Origin: Diabrotica undecimpunctata
Lineage: Eukaryota > Arthropoda > Insecta > Coleoptera > Chrysomelidae
NCBI RefSeq assembly: GCF_040954645.1
Contig: NC_092806.1
Location: forward strand, 148,208,429-148,272,428
DNA length: 64,000 bases
Direction: 5' to 3'
Shown: piece by piece, positions 58,053 through 64,000 of the stretch
Position numbering within the stretch: the first letter of the stretch is position 1
Layout: each line of letters begins with the position of its first letter
Notes under the pieces: generated by a model
Databases searched by the model: none
What the model was told of the DNA's origin: nothing
What the model saw: the letters and a program-made list of their open reading frames with translations, nothing else
Translations under genes and position numbers: made by a program

Positions 58053-59825
58053 CAGTAGAGCATAGATTATCCGAATTAATTGGGGAACATGGGTGTTCTG
58101 AAAACTGATTTGTTTGGATAATTGAACTATATTGATTATAATCATACATATTTGTCCACAAGTAAATGAAAGCCATATTTATATACCTACTTATTTATTT
58201 ATATTTTTAATGACAAATAGGAATTAAACAAAAAAGTGCAGTCTTTGCAACAATACATTTTTAGATACAATATTAAAGGAAATTAAAGATATTTTAAACG
58301 TTAATTATTACCGCTTAAAAAATCTTCAATTTATGTCTGCCAAAGTAGAGCTAGATCGCGTATTTTTTTAAAGACAGTTATCTGATACTCGTCACTTTCA
58401 GCTTGTGTTTCAAACCAACGCAAGGCCATATCTAAGCAAGTAAAAGTTTCTGAAGCACCAATTATGTTTAGCATCTTCATTATCTGAACTTGCAGTTAAT
58501 GAAGTGTTGGATGTGGTGTCACTTTTATTATTCATTTGCACTATAATTTCATTATCTTGCATAATTTGGTATCCGGGATCATCATCGTCGAAATCCATCC
58601 ATTGTTGAACTTCTTCTTCATCACATCCGTCCCAATTGAGTTTTTTTATCATATTTATCAGTTCAGACTTATCTTTCTGTTTTTCTTTTGCATATTTTTT
58701 TTCACAATTTCCCTATTTTCCACTTAACAGAAAACTTTATTCCACACTTTTTTTAAGTTTTACTCTTTTACATTGTTCTATGCTGCTCCGATCATGTAGG
58801 ACGCGTCCTTCAAATCAATTTTTCCATGATTTCTTATCCGGCTTTCTTCTCCCGTCTCTGATTTTTCCAAAAGTGACTTACGCATCAATTCTTTTCTATA
58901 AAACCGTTTGAAAGTTTCAATAACGTCTTGATCCATGTGCTGTAATAATGAAGTCAGATTAGGTGGAAGAAACATGACTTTTATAAAATCGTCTTTTTCA
59001 TAAGATGTCACGTGATGGATGAGTTGGGGTGTTATCAAGAAACAATAATGTTTTCCCTCTTTTACCATATTTTAATTCATGGGCTTTAATGGAGGGTATA
59101 AAAAATCCTATAAACCATTCCATGAAAATTGTACTATTCATCTAAGCACTCTTTTGAGAAGTAAAACGATAGCCATCGCCTTCACATTAACGTGTTTAAA
59201 AGAACGCGGTTTCTTGCTTTCACTAATGACAAGCATGGTCAATCAGTGGCTACCAGTAGAATTAGCACAAGCTAAGACAGTGATACAATCCTTGCTTATT
59301 TTAGGCCCAGGTGCTGCTAATTCACGCCGTGATGTAAGAGTTTTTCGTGGCAAAGCTTTCCAATTTAGCCCAATTTCGTCTGCATTGTAAACGTTTTCGA
59401 GTGCGTAATTTTATTTCTTCAGTAATTCACTTAGTATTTATTTTGAATGATTCTGCTCCTGATGAATCAGCAGATAGTTTTTTCCCTTCTATTCGAAGCT
59501 CACGAATGCCATGTCCCGACTTAACTCGTTTTAACCAGACTGTGCGTGTTTGAAAATTTATCGGACCTCGGAGTTTTTCATTTAATTGAAATGCTTTTTC
59601 ACACAGAATCGAACAAAAAAAAAGTTCACCCTGGGATCTTTTTTGAGTAAACCACATACACACAGCATCGTCTAAATCCGTGTTTGAGGCAAGTTTCATA
59701 GTTTTACGACTTATGGATCCATCAGAAAAATCAAACTACGACATAAAGTTACTTATGCTCGTCTTTTGTTTTTTTATATCCGTAATGGTAAATTTACCAA
59801 CTTTGAACTCCGATTCGGATGCCGA
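58053..59825 (-). mobile_element. pogo/Tigger-like element, 5' end lost
   Basis: A TA is followed at 58053 by CAGTAGAGCATAGATTATCC, a Tigger/pogo-type terminus. It continues with TTGTTTGGATAATTGAAC. The transposase lies on the minus strand. The opposite terminus is missing; the reading stops at about 59825, where a Jockey fragment starts. Confidence 0.8.
58340..59800 (-). pseudogene. Jerky/pogo-type transposase relic (minus)
   Basis: From 59770 down: KQKTSISNFMS, then MKLASNTDLDDAVCMWFTQK, KAFQLNEKLRGPINFQTRT, WLKRVKSGHGIRELRIEGKK (CENP-B-type HTH). The DDE domain follows in several frames: SAWMNSTIFMEWFIGFFIP, GKTLLFLDNTPTHPS (second D) and KVMFLPPNLTSLLQHMDQDV (third D in MDQ). The C-terminus has SYMIGAA and an acidic part DGCDEEEVQQWMDFDDDDPG. 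It ends with MALRWFETQAES-like remains near 58400. Multiple frameshifts are present. The family binds inverted ends through the HTH (known). Confidence 0.85.
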
Positions 59826-59829
59826 TTAT

Positions 59830-60298
59830 TTACTTTAAAAGGCCGCCAGAAAACTAAAACAACCCAGCAAACACATCTCAAGACTAAGAAACCGATATGA
59901 CTTATGGGCGAGAACAGATCAAAGAAAAGCAAAGACTTTTGGAAAATATCTTGAAGTTTTTCAACCATTATTCTGTCCGTGTTGAAGAAGATGAAGCTAT
60001 TTGCGAAAGTCTAGCAACAATCCAACAGCCATTAAAAAAAGCTTCAGACTATGACCTTTTAACAGGAACTATCTTATGAATAAAATTGCCAAAGCCAAAC
60101 AAAGGAATAGTTATGATAACACGACTTTTCAATGTCTTAATAAGTCTCAAAATTATTGTACTAACTCAATGGAAAATTGCAGATATATTATTGATCCATA
60201 AACCTGGCAAATCGCCTTACGAACATACCTTTTATCATCCTATTCGTCGTTTACTACCGGTGATAGCTAAACTATTTGAGAAACTAAGATTTGGGTGA
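59830..60298 (+). pseudogene. Jockey-type LINE RT fragment
   Basis: The reading is AARKLKQPSKHISRLRNRYD, LWARTDQRKAKTFGKYLEVF, then ESLATIQQPLKK and SDYDLLTGTIL. It continues KLPKPNKGIVMITRLFNVLI, QWKIADILLIHKPGKSPYEH and RRLLPVIAKLFEKL. This is the linker and first RT block of Jockey LINEs. Between QQPLKK and SDYDLL some 20 residues appear deleted. It abuts the broken 5' end of the pogo element, so its insertion may have removed that end. Confidence 0.75.
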
Positions 60299-62089
60299 CA
60301 ATACTGAAGATAATACCTGATAATAATCTTATCCCGAATTATCGGGAATTATTATCAAAATTTTTAAGGAAAAAAAAAAATGATGTCGCCTTTGAAGTTT
60401 GTCAGCACGCGATCGCCATATTTTAAACGGAAACATAGACTCGAAATGAGAAATTGTGACAAGCTACGACCGAACTCTAATTTAAATTTTTAGAGATTAA
60501 TAATTTAGTAAATTTGAAATAATTTAATCTATTCTTAAACTAAAAGTACAAATAAAATAGTGCATATTATGTCTATGTTTGCCGTAAATAAATTAAACCT
60601 GGTAAATTTTTCTATGCACAACAGATAATCTCACTGAACTGCACTGATTCCGATTAAATCATCGCTGATTCCGTCTGCGCGAACGAGATGCGCGTACTTA
60701 TTTTTTCAAGCAGAGTGGGCATTCTGATTGTTTATTATTCTGTGTCATTAGATTGATCTCTCTAAAGGCAATTTTAACTTCGAATCCCAAAAACGCCTAA
60801 TATTAAAATATTTATAACTAACTAATATATTGCTAAATATACGCTATAACAAAAAATTACCAGAAATAATTGCCACAATAATAGACACAAATTTTATTTA
60901 TACTTTTACATTTTTTAATTTTAACAACGACTTTTTATATTAAAAGCCTAATAAACCTCAAGTTATATTATCTAAGCCCAGATCCATATTAATTTTGATT
61001 TTTTTTTTAAATTATTATTCTTATATAAGAAAAATAAATATTTTTTATTCATAAACGTGCTAAGTGTCATATGTGTGTGGAACTAACTTGTGTTTCCGCG
61101 GAAATTCTATTGCTAATAAAATATCTCCGAACATTTAGATTGAAGTTAAATCACGTAGATACAATGTTTACCTTTTGACGACAAAAAAAATTATAGATAA
61201 TATCTTACCAAACCACCTTTTTTTATGAAAACTCATCCTAAAAATCATAAAATATCAATCAGTTCTCCCCTACCTTCTAGGAACACACTTATTTGCAGTC
61301 GACCCGGTTACACCGATATATTCGATCGACTGTGTAAGGAGTCCGCAAAAAAAGGAGCAGGAGCCCATATAAGCGGCCTGCGGGTGCCTATCTCCGTAAA
61401 TGAATAAAGTAATCTATCACTTTAAAACTAGTAGAGAAATCGATTTCAAATAAAAACCAAACGATTTGTCCGTGTGCCTTGTCTAAGCGAAATGTATTAG
61501 GCCTTTTTTGCGAGGGACGTAAAAAAAGAGGTAGACATTAGTCTTTCTTTTATTTATGTAGTGTGATTACTATTATGCTGTAATAAAAATCTGTAATGTA
61601 AAGAAAAATGGGCGAAACAGGAAAAAAGCAAAATAGTAACAAAATAAGTTAACAATAGATAATGTTCATTCTTGGTCACTCTTGGTTTTCTAATATCCTA
61701 AACTCCTAGTTTATTTCTTTTTAAAATCGAAATTATTTTATATAATTAACATTTTAATTTTATTATTTATATTTTGAAATAATAACTTAATCACGCCATC
61801 TTGTGGTGCTAGTTCCATGACGCTTGCCTGAGCATTTTACTATTAAGAAAAAAGTAATACGCCGGTATGAAAGCTTTGCTTAAACAATTTTGGGCTTACT
61901 CTTATGATGACATTTAATAGAAAAAAGCGTTTTCAACGAGAACATTACCAGGCTATTACGAACAATTTCCATTTTCATAAAGTATTCATTTTGGGTGTGA
62001 TTTGATCCAGTAACTTTTCCTATTGTACTGCAGCCAATCGGAATATGGTACCATCATATTCAGCATAATCATTTAACCCGGATTTGTTT
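60299..62089. other. Unassigned AT-rich sequence
   Basis: No gene recognised. A 60-codon frame at 61225-61407 contains CSRPGYTDIFDRLCKESAKK but matches nothing I know. GATAATAATC.../GAATTATTATC inverted words lie at 60317-60356. Confidence 0.4.
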
Positions 62090-64000
62090 ACTGTTGAATA
62101 TAGGCCTCCTCTAGATATTTTCATCTAGAAGAGACACGGGGAGGGTGACACTATGTTATAGATGCAAAGCACATGGCCACATAGCAAGAGACTGTGAGAT
62201 AGTAGCAAAACGGGGGTGATGGAAGTACCGGATGGAGGGCCATGTGCAATCCCAGTGTCAAAGTAACGCTGTAGAGCACTTTAACTGTGACGAGGAAGGT
62301 CATATATTTACGTCCACTTGGTGACTGACTAAGCTATAAAATAGTGAATAAGTGTTATAGAAAACGCGTTGTAACAGTACTGCAAACAAATGTGGAAACG
62401 GCTAGGCTAGCTCAGACCTCGCTGTGGACTCGGGATTGACAGAGAAATTGACATCCTGATATCGGCGAAGCCAAACCCCTACGTTAGTATGCAGTAGAAA
62501 TGGTTCGTGGATGCGTCGGGCGTTGTAGGAGTGCGGATATTTCATTGAAGACTTAGGGTTTACGGTATTGATATGCATGAGGGCTTTGTGACGATACATG
62601 TGAAGGGCGTAAATGTGGTGTACTGCTACATTTCACCAAAGATTATTGGGAAGAGAGTGTGTAGTACTGGGAGACTTCAACGCCATAGCAGCGGAGTGAA
62701 CTTCTCCGATGACGGATGCTCGTTTACAAATGCTTATGGAATTGATTGGAAGTCTGGATCCAGTTTTTTTAAATATTGGTCGGAAACCAACGTTTGTAAA
62801 GTAACATTGACGTTCATATATTGATGTTATCTTGCCACACAGAACGCAGCGCGAAAAATTAGAGACAGAATCGTGCTGTCGGATCAAAGTGGTAGAGAAC
62901 ACCGCTACATTGGCTTTTCGATGGTCAGAGTAGGGACTACCAATATGGCGGAAATAGAACGGACTTGCTAGCGCTTGGTGAGTACTCTGGATAGATGATA
63001 GAGAAAAAGATGCTAACCGCCGTCGGCAGAAGGACTCGAATCAATATTAAATTATTAAATTATTATTAAATTGCATAAACAGGGTAGATAAAAAAAACTG
63101 CCTTATTAGAGGTACGACGAGATCGCTAATAAGAGGAAGAAATCCATTGCCATTAGAAGACAGGCTACAAAGGTAAGAAGTAAAGGAGAAGTAATCGAAG
63201 ATAGTATACTGAATATGATATACAATGCGCGAAAGAAGGAACTGAACAGGAACATCCGAGCCGAGAATAACAGGTACTGGAAAAAACGGTGTTATAAGTT
63301 GAATGAGGACATTTAGGGTCAGCGGTACAAAATTGAAATGAACCAATTCAAGCTATGAGTCATGTATGCCCTCTATGCGATGTCACTGGGTAGGAATCCT
63401 AAGGTTACCCGAGAACTGTTTCCACCCGGTCAATGGCATGGAGTGCGGTGATACGCCGAAGCTTAACTAACTGTAACTTTTACCATAGATAAACTTAATA
63501 AAGCCTTGAGTGCCCTAAAGACACACAAGGCTCATGGACTCGATTAGATACCACAAGGAACAGTAAAACGCAGTGACAGTCTGGAGCCGACGTTTACCAT
63601 ACATGAATGAACTGTTTGAAACCCTGGCAAATTGGAAGATCTCGAGGCTCGTGCTACTCCCAAAAGAAGGAGACAAGTATCAACCTGTTTGCCTTCTGTC
63701 GTGCGTAGGTAAATTAGACGAGAGGCTTCTAAAAGGGCAAATCGTCACTAAGTCATTGAAGACTCAGGCGGGCTATCATCCTGGCAGTATGGCTTCAGAA
63801 AGAACAGGAGCACGGTGGATGCGCTAATGGAAGTCTTCCGACAGTTGCGCGGGCAGAGGTTCAACCTGAGGTGAGCGATCCTACTGATATTTGACGTCCG
63901 TAATGCATTTAACACATTAAAATGTAACGAGGTAATGAAGGCTTTACGAAAAAAAAGGTGTCCGATAAATTTGGTCTCAGACTATCTGTCAAAGAGAAAA
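62090..64000 (+). pseudogene. R1-like LINE relic: zinc knuckles, endonuclease, RT start
   Basis: Zinc-knuckle remains of ORF1 are at 62155-62320: CYRCKAHGHIARDC, then EGHVQSQCQ and FNCDEEGHIF. The endonuclease shows VLGDFNAIAAEW (62660-62700), TDARLQMLMELIGSLD, KPTFVK and SYIDV. The RT starts near 63480: NKALSALKTHKAHGLD, NELFETLANWKISRLVLLPK, then VCLLSCVGKLDERLLKGQI. YGFRKNRSTVDALMEVFRQL and LIFDVRNAFNTLK (motif A) follow up to the edge. NAFNT, not KAFD, at motif A is characteristic of the R1 group. The element continues beyond position 64000. Frames change often. Confidence 0.82.

Noticed and set aside
1..64000. CRISPR arrays, bacterial operons, tRNA or rRNA genes
   Set aside because: I looked for regular spacer-repeat arrays, ribosome-binding patterns and cloverleaf sequences and saw none.

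Overview
This window is AT-rich eukaryotic DNA from an animal, most likely an insect and probably a species with a large, repeat-rich genome such as a leaf beetle or similar (inference from the element repertoire; no host gene fixes the species). There is no bacterial gene organisation, no rRNA or tRNA gene, and no host protein-coding gene that I can recognise. Almost everything recognisable is a decayed transposable element, many nested in one another, and nearly every coding region carries stops or frameshifts.

Layout. 1.5-3.1 kb: Penelope-like element (PLE), minus. 3.1-5.6 kb: RTE-like LINE, plus. 5.7-6.5 kb: Harbinger deletion derivative with 48-bp inverted ends. 7.6-9.6 kb: Jockey-type LINE. 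10.7-15.4 kb: a Tc1/mariner-group element with about 420-bp inverted arms and a minus-strand transposase, split by a 2.3-kb LINE. 15.5-16 kb: a LINE inside a LINE. 17.2-18.1, 18.3-18.7 and 19.2-20.6 kb: further LINE pieces. 23-24.3 kb: piggyBac relic. 24.8 kb: second PLE scrap. 26.1-27.9 kb: short repeat, piggyBac relic and DDE relic. 28.5-30.4 kb: CR1/Jockey-like LINE, minus. 30.8-31.6 kb: relic of an insect family I know as DUF7869-type. 31.8-32.4 kb: near-perfect palindrome built from PLE terminal sequence. 32.9-36.6 kb: TTAA-flanked piggyBac relic split by a second DUF7869-type element. 36.9-39.7 kb: IS630/Tc1-like element with its own LINE insertion. 42.7-43.8 kb: piggyBac relic. 44.7-47.8 kb: three (TA)n tracts. 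47.9-49.3 kb: I-like LINE, minus. 51.1-51.6 kb: LINE tail. 52.6-55.3 kb: third DUF7869-type element, split by a twin-primed LINE. 55.9-57.6 kb: LINE split by a TTAA-flanked inverted-repeat element that carries PLE sequence. 58.1-59.8 kb: pogo/Jerky-like transposase. 59.8-60.3 kb: Jockey fragment. 62.1-64.0 kb: R1-like LINE running off the right edge.

The most useful result is the stratigraphy. Target-site duplications (TSDs) or reconstructed junctions support about ten insertions and give their relative ages. They define one little-characterised DNA transposon precisely: the DUF7869-type element at 33659-36467 has inverted ends beginning CGCACCTTG, subterminal repeats and a 4-bp ATAT TSD. One LINE shows the inverted structure expected of twin priming. 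PLE 3' ends recur with a hairpin followed by GAAAC(G)TC that resembles a hammerhead ribozyme core. Family names rest on motif recognition by eye; no database search was possible.
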